This document shows, piece by piece, positions 42,635-51,766 of a stretch of DNA of 64,000 bases; position 1 is the first letter of the stretch, and each line of letters begins with the position of its first letter. This stretch comes from Microbispora hainanensis (lineage in GTDB: Bacteria; Actinomycetota; Actinomycetes; Streptosporangiales; Streptosporangiaceae). The notes beneath the pieces were generated by a model that saw only the letters and a program-made list of their open reading frames with translations, was not told the origin of the DNA and searched no databases. Location of the stretch: NCBI RefSeq assembly GCF_036186745.1, contig NZ_CP108086.1, positions 7,068,001 through 7,132,000 of the forward strand, in the 5' to 3' direction. Made by a program: the position numbers and the translations under genes.

Positions 42635-43507
42635 TCATCTCTTCAGCCTGTCGAGATCCAGGTTGAGCTCCAGCACGTTCACGCCGGGCTCTCCCATGAA
42701 CCCGAGCGCCCGGCCGGTCGTGTGCCGCCTGATGAGGGCTCGTACGGTGTCCAGGCCGACGCCGCGCTCCCTGGCCACCCGTGGGGCCTGCAGTTCGGCG
42801 TACGCGATGGAGATGTCCGGGTCGAGGCCGCTGCCGCTCGCGGTGACGGCGTCCGGCGGGACGACCGCGCGGGCGTCGCCGCGCACCGGCACCGTGCGCC
42901 CGGCCGAGTAGTCCTCGCCCGGCCTGCCGCACTCGACCTTCACCCCTTCGTAGACCGGGACGAACGGCGTGGCGGGACAGGCCTGGTTGACGCTGACGAC
43001 CTTCGTGGGTGTGCCGGCGGCGGGGAAGACCTTGAGCACCGCGCCGACGCCGTCCGCCGTGCAGTACGGCCTGGCCCCGCTGACGCCCTCCAGCTCGCCG
43101 ATCGCCTTGGACCGGGCGCATACCTGGGTGAGCAGGCTCTGCCTGCCGGTGTCGGGGTTCCCCTCGTCGTCCTTGGCGCCCGGCACGGGGAGGGTGTCGA
43201 GGACGTCCTCCGGGCCGAGGTTGCTCGCGCCCGAGGCCGACGGATCGTAACCGCTCGCGGATGGGCGGCTCTGGAAGTACGTTTTGATCGGGTTGCCGTC
43301 CGCGTCGGTGAAGCTCTGGCCGATGAGGGCGCTGCCCACATCCTTGCCGCCCTCCTTGAGGAGGGAGCCGTCGGCGTTGCCGTTGAACACGGCCTGCGCG
43401 ACGCCCGTGACCAGCAGCGGGTATATCGCGCCGGTCACCAGGGTGAGCACGAGAAGCGCGCGCAGCGCCGCGATGTGCCGGCGGATCCAGCTTGGCAGGC
43501 GTTCCAT
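42635..43507 (-). CDS. kdpC: Potassium-transporting ATPase subunit KdpC
   Basis: This 290-residue accessory subunit of the KdpFABC potassium pump has one N-terminal membrane helix (about residues 13-35) and an extracytoplasmic domain that ends with the family blocks YDPSASGASNLGP, GLDPDISIAYAELQAPRVARERG and GEPGVNVLELNLDLD. It is about 100 residues longer than the Escherichia coli protein because of an insert in the middle, which is common in actinobacteria. The ATG at 43507 directly follows the KdpB stop. It helps hold ATP-binding and channel subunits together. Confidence 0.96.
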   Translation of the reverse strand: MERLPSWIRRHIAALRALLVLTLVTGAIYPLLVTGVAQAVFNGNADGSLLKEGGKDVGSALIGQSFTDADGNPIKTYFQSRPSASGYDPSASGASNLGPEDVLDTLPVPGAKDDEGNPDTGRQSLLTQVCARSKAIGELEGVSGARPYCTADGVGAVLKVFPAAGTPTKVVSVNQACPATPFVPVYEGVKVECGRPGEDYSAGRTVPVRGDARAVVPPDAVTASGSGLDPDISIAYAELQAPRVARERGVGLDTVRALIRRHTTGRALGFMGEPGVNVLELNLDLDRLKR

Positions 43508-45649
43508 TTATGACATCCCCGGAAGGAACATGATGAGCAGGTCGATGAGCTTGATGCCGATGAACGGGACGACGATCCCGCCGAGGCCGTAGATGTAGAG
43601 GTTGCGGCTGAGCAGTTTCGACGCGCTGGAGGGGCGGTAGCGCACGCCGCGCAGGGCGAGCGGGATCAGCGCGACGATGACCAGGGCGTTGAAGATGACC
43701 GCGGACAGGATGGCCGACTGCGGGCTGTGCAGCCGCATGACGTTCAGCGTGTCCAGGCCCGGATAGACGGCGGCGAACATGGCCGGGATGATCGCGAAAT
43801 ACTTCGCGATGTCGTTGGCGATGGAGAAGGTGGTCAGCGCACCCCGGGTGATCAGCAGTTGCTTGCCGATCTCGACGATCTCGATGAGCTTGGTCGGGTT
43901 GGAGTCGAGATCGACCATGTTCCCGGCCTCCTTGGCGGCCGAGGTGCCGGTGTTCATCGCCACCCCCACGTCGGCCTGGGCCAGCGCCGGGGCGTCGTTG
44001 GTGCCGTCGCCGGTCATCGCGACCAGCCGCCCGCCCTCCTGCTCCTTGCGGATCAGGGCGAGCTTGTCCTCCGGGGTCGCCTCGGCCAGGAAGTCGTCCA
44101 CGCCCGCCTCGTCGGCGATGGCCTTGGCGGTGAGCGGGTTGTCCCCGGTGATCATGACGGTGCGGATGCCCATCCGGCGCATCTCGTCGAACCGCTCGCG
44201 CATGCCCGTCTTGACGACGTCCTTGAGGTGGATGACGCCGAGCACCCGGGCCGTGCAGCCATCGATCTCGCCCACCACGAGCGGCGTGCCGCCGGAGGCG
44301 GAGATCCCGTCGACCAGCTGCCCGACGTACGCGGAGGGCCGGCCGCCGTTGTCGCGCACCCACCTGATCACGGCGGCCGCGGCGCCCTTGCGGACCCGGC
44401 GCCCGTCGACGTCGACGCCGGACATGCGGGTCTGCGCGGTGAACGGAATCCAGCCGGCGTGGGCCAGCTCGCCCGGCCGCCGTTCGCGCAGGCCGAAGGT
44501 GTTCTTGGCGTAGACCACGATCGAACGGCCCTCGGGGGTCTCGTCCGCCAGGCTGGACAGCTGCGCCGCCCGCGCGAGCTCCATGACGGGCACACCGGGC
44601 ACCGGAAGGAACTCGGCCGCCTGCCGGTTGCCCAGGGTGATCGTGCCGGTCTTGTCGAGCAGCAGCGTGCTGACGTCACCGGCTGCCTCGACCGCGCGGC
44701 CGGACATGGCCAGCACGTTGCGCTGCACCAGGCGGTCCATGCCGGCGATGCCGATGGCCGACAGCAGCGCCCCGATCGTGGTCGGGATGAGGCAGACCAG
44801 CAGCGAGATCAGCACGATGCCGGTGACGCCGTTCCCGTTCAGTGCCAGGGAGTCGGGGATACCGGGGTTCTGCGCCTTGGAGTAGATCGCCAGCGGCTGC
44901 ATGGTCACCGTGGCGATCAAGAAGATGATCGTGAGTGCGGCCAGCAGGATGTTGAGGGCGATCTCGTTTGGGGTCTTCTGCCGGTTCGCGCCCTCGACCA
45001 GGGCGATCATCCGGTCGATGAAGCTCTCCCCCGGCTTCTGGGTGATCCGTACGATGATCCGGTCCGACAGAACCTTGGTGCCGCCCGTGACGGCCGAGCG
45101 GTCGCCGCCGGACTCGCGGATCACCGGTGCGGACTCCCCGGTGATGGCCGACTCGTCCACGCTGGCGATGCCCTCGACCACGTCGCCGTCGCCCGGGATG
45201 ATCTCGCCGGCCTCGACGATGACATGGTCGCCCTGCCGGAGTTCGGGGGCGCCCACCGTCTCCCGGCGCCCGGGGTCGGCCGGGTCCGGCAGCCGCCGGG
45301 CCATCGTGTCGCGCTTGGCCGCCCGCAACGTGGCGGCCTGGGCCTTGCCCCGGCCCTCGGCCACGGCCTCGGCCAGGTTGGCGAACACGACGGTCAGCCA
45401 CAGCCAGACCGCGATCGCCCAGGCGAAGAACGAGGGATCGGTGAGCGCGAGCACGGTGGTGAACGCCGCGCCGACCTCGACGATGAGCATCACCGGGTTG
45501 CGCCACAGCGTGGCGGGGTTCAACTTGCGCAGGGCCTCGGGCAGCGACCGCACGAGCTGCCTGGGGTCGAGCAGACCACCGCCCACCTTGCCGCCCTTCT
45601 CCGGAGCGGGTGCGGGAGCCGAGGTTTCCGGCGCCTGGAGCATTGTCAT
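43508..45649 (-). CDS. kdpB: Potassium-transporting P-type ATPase subunit KdpB
   Basis: This 713-residue catalytic subunit couples ATP hydrolysis to potassium uptake by KdpA. It shows the phosphorylation motif DKTGTIT, the actuator TGES motif, the nucleotide-binding KGAAAAVIRWV region and the hinge TGDGTNDAPALAQADVGVAMN-type sequence, with about seven membrane helices. The ATG at 45649 overlaps the KdpA stop (TGATG). Residues 1-35 are a Pro/Ala-rich cytoplasmic tail. No damage is seen. Confidence 0.97.
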   Translation of the reverse strand: MTMLQAPETSAPAPAPEKGGKVGGGLLDPRQLVRSLPEALRKLNPATLWRNPVMLIVEVGAAFTTVLALTDPSFFAWAIAVWLWLTVVFANLAEAVAEGRGKAQAATLRAAKRDTMARRLPDPADPGRRETVGAPELRQGDHVIVEAGEIIPGDGDVVEGIASVDESAITGESAPVIRESGGDRSAVTGGTKVLSDRIIVRITQKPGESFIDRMIALVEGANRQKTPNEIALNILLAALTIIFLIATVTMQPLAIYSKAQNPGIPDSLALNGNGVTGIVLISLLVCLIPTTIGALLSAIGIAGMDRLVQRNVLAMSGRAVEAAGDVSTLLLDKTGTITLGNRQAAEFLPVPGVPVMELARAAQLSSLADETPEGRSIVVYAKNTFGLRERRPGELAHAGWIPFTAQTRMSGVDVDGRRVRKGAAAAVIRWVRDNGGRPSAYVGQLVDGISASGGTPLVVGEIDGCTARVLGVIHLKDVVKTGMRERFDEMRRMGIRTVMITGDNPLTAKAIADEAGVDDFLAEATPEDKLALIRKEQEGGRLVAMTGDGTNDAPALAQADVGVAMNTGTSAAKEAGNMVDLDSNPTKLIEIVEIGKQLLITRGALTTFSIANDIAKYFAIIPAMFAAVYPGLDTLNVMRLHSPQSAILSAVIFNALVIVALIPLALRGVRYRPSSASKLLSRNLYIYGLGGIVVPFIGIKLIDLLIMFLPGMS

Positions 45650-47310
45650 CACTGGATTCCTTCTGCGAGCGGGCCGAGCGCCAGAGCGGGGAGGAAGGTC
45701 AGCGCCACGACGATGATCGTCACGCCGACGACCATGCCGACGAACTGCGGGCGGTGGGTGGGGAGCGTGCCCGCCGAGGCCGGTGCGGGGGCCTGCCTGG
45801 CCAGCGAACCGGCGAGGCCGAGCACGAAGACGATCGGCAGGAACCGGCCGAAGGCCATGCACAGCCCGAGCGCGGTGTCGTACCACGGGGTGTTCACGGT
45901 GATGCCGCCGAACGCCGACCCGTTGTTGTTGGAGGCGCTGGTGAACGCGTAGAGCACTTCGGACAGGCCGTGCGGCCCGGAGTTGAGCATGCTCGCCCGC
46001 TGCCCGGGCGAGGCCATGGCCAGGGCGGTGCCCACGAGCACGAGCACCGGCGTGGTCAGGAAGTAGAGCGAGGCCAGCTTGATCTCGCGCGAGCCGATCT
46101 TCTTGCCCAGATACTCCGGCGTACGGCCCACCATGAGACCGGCGACGAACACGGTGATCACCGCGAGCACGAGCATGCCGTACAGGCCCGCGCCCACCCC
46201 GCCGGGCGCCACCTCGCCCAGCATCATGTCGACCATCGTCATCATGCCGCCGAGCGCGGTGTAGGAGTCGTGGAAGGAGTCGACCGCGCCGGTCGAGGTC
46301 AGCGTCGTGGCCGCGGCGAAGGTGCCCGAGTCGGGCACGCCGAACCTGACCTCCTTGCCTTCCATCGCGGCGCCGACCGCCTGCGGAACGGTGCCGTGAT
46401 GCGCGATCTCCAGCCCCGTGAGCAGCGCGACGCTCGCGAAGGCCAGCACGCCCATGATCGCGACGATCGCGTAGCCCTGCCGCCGGTCGCCCACCATGCG
46501 CCCGAACGTGCGCGGCAGCGCGAACGGCAGCACGAGGATCAGGAAGATCTCCAGCCAGTTCGTCCAGGAGGTCGCGTTCTCGAAGGGGTGGGCGGAGTTG
46601 GCGTTGTAGAAGCCGCCGCCGTTGTTGCCGAGCTCCTTGATGACCTCCTGGCCGGCCACCGGCCCGCCGGTGATGCCCTGCGTGCCCCCGGTCAGCGTGG
46701 CGACCTCGTGGACGCCCGCGAAGTTCTGGATCACGCCGCCGGCCACCAGGAGGAGCGCCCCGGCGAACGCGATCGGCAGCAGGACGCGGACCGTGCCGCG
46801 CACCAGGTCAACCCAGAAGTTGCCGAGCTCGTCCGTCCGCTTGCGGGCGAAGCCGCGCACCAGGGCGATCGCCACGGCCATGCCGACGGCGGCCGACACG
46901 AAGTTCTGCACCGCCAGGCCGGCCATCTGCACCAGGTGGCCCATCGTGGACTCACCCGAGTACGCCTGCCAGTTGGTGTTGGTGACGAAGCTGACCGCGG
47001 TGTTCCACGCCACGTGGTCCGCCACCCCGGGAAAGCCGAGGCTCAGCAGCAGCTTGTCCTGCAGGCGCTGGAAGGCGTAGAGGAACAGGATCGAGACGGC
47101 GGAGAAGGCGAGCACGCTGCGGGCGTAGACGCTCCACCGCTGCTCGGCGTCCGGCCGTACCCCGATGAGCCGGTACATCACTCGTTCGACGGCCAGGTGC
47201 CGCGTGCCGCTGTAGACGCGGTGCATGTAGTCGCCGAGCGGCCGGTGCGTCAGCACCAGGGCGACGACGAGGGATCCGATGAACAGGATCCCGGCCGTGG
47301 TGGGCGACAT
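45649..47310 (-). CDS. kdpA: Potassium-transporting ATPase channel subunit KdpA
   Basis: This 553-residue, ten-helix subunit is related to potassium channels. It contains the four selectivity-filter-like loops, for example TNTNWQAYSGESTMGH, GGTQGITGGPV, and TSASNNNGSAFGGI near the end. It selects and conducts potassium within KdpFABC. The ATG at 47310 overlaps the KdpF stop (TGATG), so kdpF, A and B are translationally coupled. Regulators KdpD and KdpE are not in this window. Confidence 0.97.
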   Translation of the reverse strand: MSPTTAGILFIGSLVVALVLTHRPLGDYMHRVYSGTRHLAVERVMYRLIGVRPDAEQRWSVYARSVLAFSAVSILFLYAFQRLQDKLLLSLGFPGVADHVAWNTAVSFVTNTNWQAYSGESTMGHLVQMAGLAVQNFVSAAVGMAVAIALVRGFARKRTDELGNFWVDLVRGTVRVLLPIAFAGALLLVAGGVIQNFAGVHEVATLTGGTQGITGGPVAGQEVIKELGNNGGGFYNANSAHPFENATSWTNWLEIFLILVLPFALPRTFGRMVGDRRQGYAIVAIMGVLAFASVALLTGLEIAHHGTVPQAVGAAMEGKEVRFGVPDSGTFAAATTLTSTGAVDSFHDSYTALGGMMTMVDMMLGEVAPGGVGAGLYGMLVLAVITVFVAGLMVGRTPEYLGKKIGSREIKLASLYFLTTPVLVLVGTALAMASPGQRASMLNSGPHGLSEVLYAFTSASNNNGSAFGGITVNTPWYDTALGLCMAFGRFLPIVFVLGLAGSLARQAPAPASAGTLPTHRPQFVGMVVGVTIIVVALTFLPALALGPLAEGIQ

Positions 47311-47399
47311 CAGAAACGCTCCGGGAACAGCAGGGCCGCGACCATGAAGACCACCAGGCCGGCGGCCACGACCAGACCCACGGCGTTGACAGCGCTCAC
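47310..47399 (-). CDS. kdpF: KdpF small membrane subunit
   Basis: This is a 29-residue single-helix peptide (MSAVNAVGLVVAAGLVVF and on to a Phe-Pro-Glu-Arg-Phe end) that stabilises the Kdp complex. The GTG at 47399 overlaps the stop of the tiny ORF upstream and its own stop overlaps the KdpA start. Length and composition match actinobacterial KdpF. It is too short for usual gene finders. Confidence 0.88.
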   Translation of the reverse strand: MSAVNAVGLVVAAGLVVFMVAALLFPERF

Positions 47400-47479
47400 A
47401 GGCGCTCCACCGCCTTCACCACGAGCCCGCAGATCGCGAATATCGCGACCGTCAGGGCGACGAAGATGACGTCGGCCAT
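47396..47479 (-). CDS. 27-residue membrane peptide leading the kdp operon
   Basis: The ATG at 47479 has GAGGAAG 7 nt upstream and the frame encodes a single hydrophobic helix (MADVIFVALTVAIFAI, then a Lys/Glu/Arg tail) before its stop overlaps the kdpF start (GTGA). The coding pattern, ribosome site and tight coupling support translation. It could be a second KdpF-like subunit or a leader peptide that sets kdpF translation. Similar short ORFs in front of actinobacterial kdpF are something I recall but cannot check here. Confidence 0.7.
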   Translation of the reverse strand: MADVIFVALTVAIFAICGLVVKAVERL

Positions 47480-47924
47480 CTCACTTCCTCAAATCCGGAT
47501 GCTTGCCCGGCCGCCGGACCGGCGGCCCTTTAACCAGCAAAGCGCCTGCTCTGAGGGGTCTTGAGGTTCTTGACGCGTTCGCTACGCCGAGCGCCGGAAC
47601 ATCTACGCCACTCCTACACCGCTTCCACGCCGCTTCCACGCGGCCGGGCATGCCCTCGTAGTCGCGCGTTCGAAGGCGGCGGACGCCGCCGTTGCCGATC
47701 GACGGGCGGCGGGCGACGGGCGACGGGCGGCGACCAGCACGGTGAGACGTGCTCGACGCCGCGACCCGGGCCGGTGAAGACGTGCTCGTCGCCGCGGCCA
47801 GGGACGCGGCGACGCATCAACGTCGCGTCAGCTTTCGGCGGCAGGGCGTCGGGATTCCGTAGTGACGGCGTTCCCGCTGGTCGCGTGGCGCCTAACGTCG
47901 CCTTCGTTGCTCCCTCCGGAAGGC
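47480..47924. promoter_or_regulatory. Control region between kdp and the SAV_915-like gene
   Basis: No gene is supported. On the + strand TCTTGA occurs at 47559-47564 and 47568-47573, and TTCTTGACGCGTTC spans 47567-47580. The complement contains GAACGCGTCAAGA, a 13-mer also found at 51552-51564 before the APC permease. Direct hexamer repeats would suit an OmpR-type regulator such as KdpE. The remainder is GC-rich with no further signal. Confidence 0.5.
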
Positions 47925-48191
47925 ATGACAATGCTCGAAGATCCCTTATATGTGCCGGTCCGCCGCAGCTCGTTCTCCCTGGCGCTACGCCTGTTCCGGA
48001 CGGCCGCGGGCACACGGACGGCCGTGGCCTTCACCTCGCCGCTGCGGCTGACGAAGGTGCTGGGCAGCGACCATGGCTGGGTCCGTCTGAGCGAGCCCGC
48101 GCTGCGGAGCATGCTCAAGGATCTCGGCGTGATCGGCATCGTGATCGACCCCGCCGGCCTGATGAGCCGGCCGAACTCCAGGACCGCGTGA
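47925..48191 (+). CDS. SAV_915-like small protein
   Basis: This 88-residue protein reads YVPVRRSSFSLALRLFRT, then GTRTAVAFTSPLRLTKVLG and WVRLSEPALRSMLKDLGV followed by IDP. The pattern (beta-strand with Arg-Thr-Ala-Val-Ala-Phe-Thr-Ser, then Ile/Val-Arg-Leu-Ser-Glu-Pro-Ala-Leu-Arg) matches a family of small actinobacterial proteins related to the SseB fold (SAV_915 type) with unknown role. The ATG at 47925 has GGAAGG close upstream. The gene stands alone between kdp and a DprA-type remnant. Confidence 0.7.
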   Translation: MTMLEDPLYVPVRRSSFSLALRLFRTAAGTRTAVAFTSPLRLTKVLGSDHGWVRLSEPALRSMLKDLGVIGIVIDPAGLMSRPNSRTA

Positions 48192-48417
48192 TGTGCATCC
48201 TCCACCAGACCCTCGATGACCAGTTCACAGAGCCGCCGACGGCCGGGAGCCCGCTGTCGCGCCGGGAGGAGAACCGCATCGGTCTCCCGCGCGACCTCGA
48301 CCGGCAGGACCCGCCGTACGGCGAGGGCGGGATGGACGTCGAGGACGGCGAAACGACGCCGCCACGCCGCGACCCGGTCGTCGCCACTCCCTGAGGCGCT
48401 CCCCGGCGTAGCAGGCG
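48192..48417. other. Short region without a supported gene
   Basis: An open + frame reads MCILHQTLDDQFTEPPTAGS but has no ribosome site and ends without recognisable structure. The lost N-terminus of the following DprA-type gene should lie here but no similarity is visible. Confidence 0.4.
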
Positions 48418-49562
48418 TTGAACGCCTGGGACTCCGCCGGAATCGGGGTGCACGCCTTCTTCGACCCCGACTACCCGAGCCGACTGCGCAGCATCCACCA
48501 GACGCCGCCGGTGCTTTTCTCACGCGGCACGCTCCGGGCGGACCACCGTGCGATCGCAGTGGCCGGCACCCGGCAGGCCAGCGAGCGAGGACTCGGCATA
48601 GCCTCTGCGGTGGCCACTGACCTGGCTCGAAATGGCGTGACAGTGGTGAGTGGTCTCGCGAAGGGGATCGACACCGCCGCCCATCGAGCCGCGCTGGACG
48701 CGGACGGACGGACGGTCGCCGTTATCGGAACGGGAATCAACCAGTTCTATCCCGCCCAGAACCGCGCACTGCAGGAACGAATCTCCTGCGATGGCCTGGT
48801 CATCAGCCAGTTCTGGCCGGACACTCCGCCGCACCAGCGCAACTTCCCGATGAGAAACGCCGTGATGAGCGGCTACGCGGCGGCTACCGTCGTGGTCGAG
48901 GCTCCGTGGAAGAGCGGTGCACGCATCCAGGCCAGGCTCGCATTGGAGCACGGGCGGCCCGTGATCATGCCGGACCAACTGCTTGAACACGACTGGGCCC
49001 GCGACTACGCGAAAAAGCCCGGCGTCCATGTTGTCGCAAGCCTGGGTGAGCTTCTCGATGTCGTGGAAGGATTGATCTCGGAACTGAGCACCGGCCCCGA
49101 TTCTCTTCCGGAGATCCCCACGGATCACCACCCTTGCGCCGCGAAAGCGGCCCACGTCGACCGGTGGAGCCACGTGGCGGTGGTGCCGAGCACGAGAGGA
49201 CGGTCCGGCGAACATCCGCTGCGCCTGCTGATCGGGAACAGGCTCCGGCTCCCCTGGGTGCGGCTGACCGCGAATTCGGCGCTCCCCCCTGACCTGCGAT
49301 CTTTTCACAGAGAGCGCTTCTCGGTACCCGATCCGCCTGACGGCTTTCCGGGTGCCGTGTGCTGCTCGTCGACGACACCTGGACGACGGGAGCCCGCGTC
49401 CAGCCCGCCTCGCACGCTCTCAAGCAGGCAGGAGCGGAACGCGTAGCTGCGATCGTGCTCGGGCGGCACGCCAACCCGGAGTTCGGCCCCTGGGAGCCGA
49501 TCCTTGGGAAGATCAAGAACCGGCCCTACCGTCAGGAGGTCTGTGCGGTGCATGCTGATTAG
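48418..49562 (+). pseudogene. DprA/Smf-type (SLOG) protein joined to a phosphoribosyltransferase, truncated and frameshifted
   Basis: The frame from TTG 48418 encodes a DprA-like Rossmann domain: DPDYPSRLRSIHQTPPVLFS, AVAGTRQASERGLGIASAVA, VVSGLAKGIDTAAHRAALD, VISQFWP and FPMRNAVMSGYAAATVVVEA. It lacks the first 50-60 residues usual in this type and has no ribosome site. It runs on into the start of a ComF-like phosphoribosyltransferase (WSHVAVVPSTRGRSGEHPL). Near 49356 the frame shifts by one base, and the next frame carries the PRPP motif VLLVDDTWTTGA and LGRHANPEFGPW to the stop at 49562. A single inserted base would restore a DprA-PRTase fusion. Such pairs are known as a predicted nucleotide-centred conflict module. 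Confidence 0.8.
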
Positions 49563-51508
49563 CCGACGTGGACGTGGGGCCGGCGTTCGAGGTCCGGCTC
49601 CGCCTTGCGCAGCACCTCGCGGGTGAGTGGGGGCACGTCGCCGCCGCCGAACACCAGGTAGCGCAGCATGGCGAGCACGGGATTGCCCTCGGCCCAGTGG
49701 AAGTAGATGTGCGGCACCGCACCGGTGCGGTCGCGGACGTGGAGCAGGAGGGCGGCCAGCGAGTTCGGCACGGCCGAGCTCTCGATCCGCAGGATCCTGT
49801 GCCCGTAGCGCTCCTCGCCCCGGACGTGCAGCTCGGTCTCGAACTCCGACGCGTCCGGCACGGTGACCTCGACGAACATCACGGGCTCGTCGCTACGCAG
49901 CCGGTGGTTGATCCACTGCTCGCGCAGCTTGTCGTGGTATTCGTGCTGGTCACGTTGATTGGGCTCGTTCGCGATCAGGTGGATCAGGCCGCCGGCCTCG
50001 TTGACCCACTGCTGGGCCAGCGGGTCCAGGCCGACCTCGGTCACCCGTAGCTCCGTGGAACGGGTGGCCCGGGAGATCACCGAGGTGATGATGATCGCGG
50101 CGATGAAGAAGGATGCGATCTTCACGCCGTCGGGCCGTTCGACCACGTTGTCGACCAGCGTGTAGGCGAGGACCGCCGCGATCAGCCCGAAGCCGATCGC
50201 GGCGGCCGTCTGGCCCTTCCTGAACGCCGACAGCGTCACCGCGACCGCCGCCGACAGCATCAGCACCAGCACACCCGTGGCGTATGCGCCGCCCTGGGCG
50301 TCCACGTCGGCGTCGAAGATGATCGTGATGGCGAACGCGATCGCCGCGAAGACGAGAACCAGGGGCCGCACCGCGCCGGTCCATTCCGGCGCCATGCCAT
50401 ATCGGGGGAGATAGCGCGGCACCAGGTTGATCAGGCCCGCCATGGCCGAGGCGCCCGCGAACCACAGGATCGCGATCGTGGAGACGTCGTACACGCTGCC
50501 GAACCACTCGCCGAGGAACGTGTGCGCCAGGTAGGCCAATGCACGGCCGCTCGCCTTGCCGCCCTCCTCGAACTCCTCGTGCGGGATCAGCGTGGTCGTG
50601 ACGAAGCTGGAGAAGATCAGGAAAACGCTCATGACGAGCGCGGCCACGGTGAGCAGCCGCTTGGCGCCCTTGATGCGCTGCCGTACGTCGCCCCTGACGA
50701 CGGGCATCACGGCGACGCCGGTCTCGAAGCCCGACATGCCCAGCGCGAGTTTCGGCATGACCAGCAACGACAGGCCGATCATGGCCAGCGGGCCGCTGTA
50801 GCCGGCGTTCAGCGCGTGGGTCCAGTCGACGACCACCTGGGGCGCCTGGAGCACGTGGACGAGCGAGGTGACCACGACGACGGCGTTGAGCCCGAGGTAG
50901 ACGAGGACGAGGATCACCGCGACGCCGATCGCCTCGGTGAAGCCCATCAGGAACACCCCGCCGAGCATGGCCAGCAGGAACAGGGTGACGGGCACGCGCT
51001 GTCCTTGGATCCAGTGCGGCGCGAACGGGTTCTCCAGGATGTGCGCGGTCGCGTCGGCGGCCGACAGCGTCATGGTGATGACGAAATCGGTGGCCGCGAA
51101 CCCGAGCAGGGCCAGGACGAACAGCTTGCCCCACCACTGTGGCGCCAGCTTCTCCAGCATCGCGATCGAGCCCTGGCCGTACGGGCTCTCGGCGGCCACC
51201 CGGCGATAGACGGGCAGCGCGCCCAGCAGCGTGAGCGCGACCAGGAAGACCGTGGCGAGCGGCGACAGGAACCCGGCCGCGAGCACCGCGATGCCCGGCT
51301 GGTAGCCGAGCGTGGAGAAATAGTCCACGCCCGTCAGGCACATCACGCGCCACCACGGGTGCTTCGCGTGCGGCCCGTGCTCGATCTCCTTGCGATCGGT
51401 CTGGAGACCTTCGAGCAGCCAGGTGCGCATCGGACCCGCGGGCGTGGCGACAGAACGCCCCAACCTGGCCACCTCCGGCATCAACATCGCGTCAATGAAC
51501 GCATGCAC
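49559..51508 (-). CDS. APC-superfamily permease with C-terminal cytoplasmic domain
   Basis: This protein of up to 649 residues has a soluble N-terminal tail (to about residue 55), about 12 membrane helices starting CLTGVDYFSTLGYQPGIAVL, and a C-terminal cytoplasmic domain of about 170 residues (from STELRVTEVGLDP; EPVMFVEVTVPDASEFE; RILRIESSAVPNSLAALLLH). The layout resembles KUP/KimA-like transporters more than small amino-acid permeases. A shared upstream 13-mer with kdp suggests potassium transport, but the substrate is unproven. The start is uncertain: GTG 51508 is the longest, ATGs lie at 51487 and 51481, and a TTG with GGAGG follows. It converges with the PRTase remnant, overlapping by 4 nt. 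Confidence 0.82.
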   Translation of the reverse strand: MHAFIDAMLMPEVARLGRSVATPAGPMRTWLLEGLQTDRKEIEHGPHAKHPWWRVMCLTGVDYFSTLGYQPGIAVLAAGFLSPLATVFLVALTLLGALPVYRRVAAESPYGQGSIAMLEKLAPQWWGKLFVLALLGFAATDFVITMTLSAADATAHILENPFAPHWIQGQRVPVTLFLLAMLGGVFLMGFTEAIGVAVILVLVYLGLNAVVVVTSLVHVLQAPQVVVDWTHALNAGYSGPLAMIGLSLLVMPKLALGMSGFETGVAVMPVVRGDVRQRIKGAKRLLTVAALVMSVFLIFSSFVTTTLIPHEEFEEGGKASGRALAYLAHTFLGEWFGSVYDVSTIAILWFAGASAMAGLINLVPRYLPRYGMAPEWTGAVRPLVLVFAAIAFAITIIFDADVDAQGGAYATGVLVLMLSAAVAVTLSAFRKGQTAAAIGFGLIAAVLAYTLVDNVVERPDGVKIASFFIAAIIITSVISRATRSTELRVTEVGLDPLAQQWVNEAGGLIHLIANEPNQRDQHEYHDKLREQWINHRLRSDEPVMFVEVTVPDASEFETELHVRGEERYGHRILRIESSAVPNSLAALLLHVRDRTGAVPHIYFHWAEGNPVLAMLRYLVFGGGDVPPLTREVLRKAEPDLERRPHVHVG

Positions 51509-51547
51509 ACTACTGGCGCAATCACCGCAAACGACGGGGTATGGGCG

Positions 51548-51564
51548 TCAAGAACGCGTCAAGA
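51548..51564. promoter_or_regulatory. TCAAGA direct repeats upstream of the APC permease
   Basis: TCAAGA occurs at 51548-51553 and 51559-51564, 11 bp apart, inside GCGTCAAGAACGCGTCAAGA. GAACGCGTCAAGA is also present (on the other strand) in the kdp control region. The 11-bp period fits an OmpR-type dimer site. Confidence 0.5.
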
Positions 51565-51766
51565 GCGGAAGTCGTCCGATCACGCTGCGCGACGACGGGA
51601 CGACCCGCGTCGAACGTCAATCGGGCGTCGGATTCGACGTGCCCGCCGTAGGAATCGCGTCAGGATCGCCCACCCATGGCATGTCCCGTACTTAGCGTGT
51701 CGTGTGTCCAACTTTCGGGGCGTTTGCCCGTTCAGCATGGCAGGACCGTTCAGGAGGCGGTGTGCG

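Noticed and set aside
43727..47469. Very long + strand ORFs opposite kdpB and kdpA
   Set aside because: His/Asp/Gly/Arg-rich composition typical of antisense frames in GC-rich DNA; kdp genes are unambiguous on the minus strand.
47828..48523. Minus-strand ORF with a partly plausible helical segment opposite the SAV_915-like gene
   Set aside because: Arg-rich ends and no ribosome site; the + strand gene has a better start and family-like pattern.
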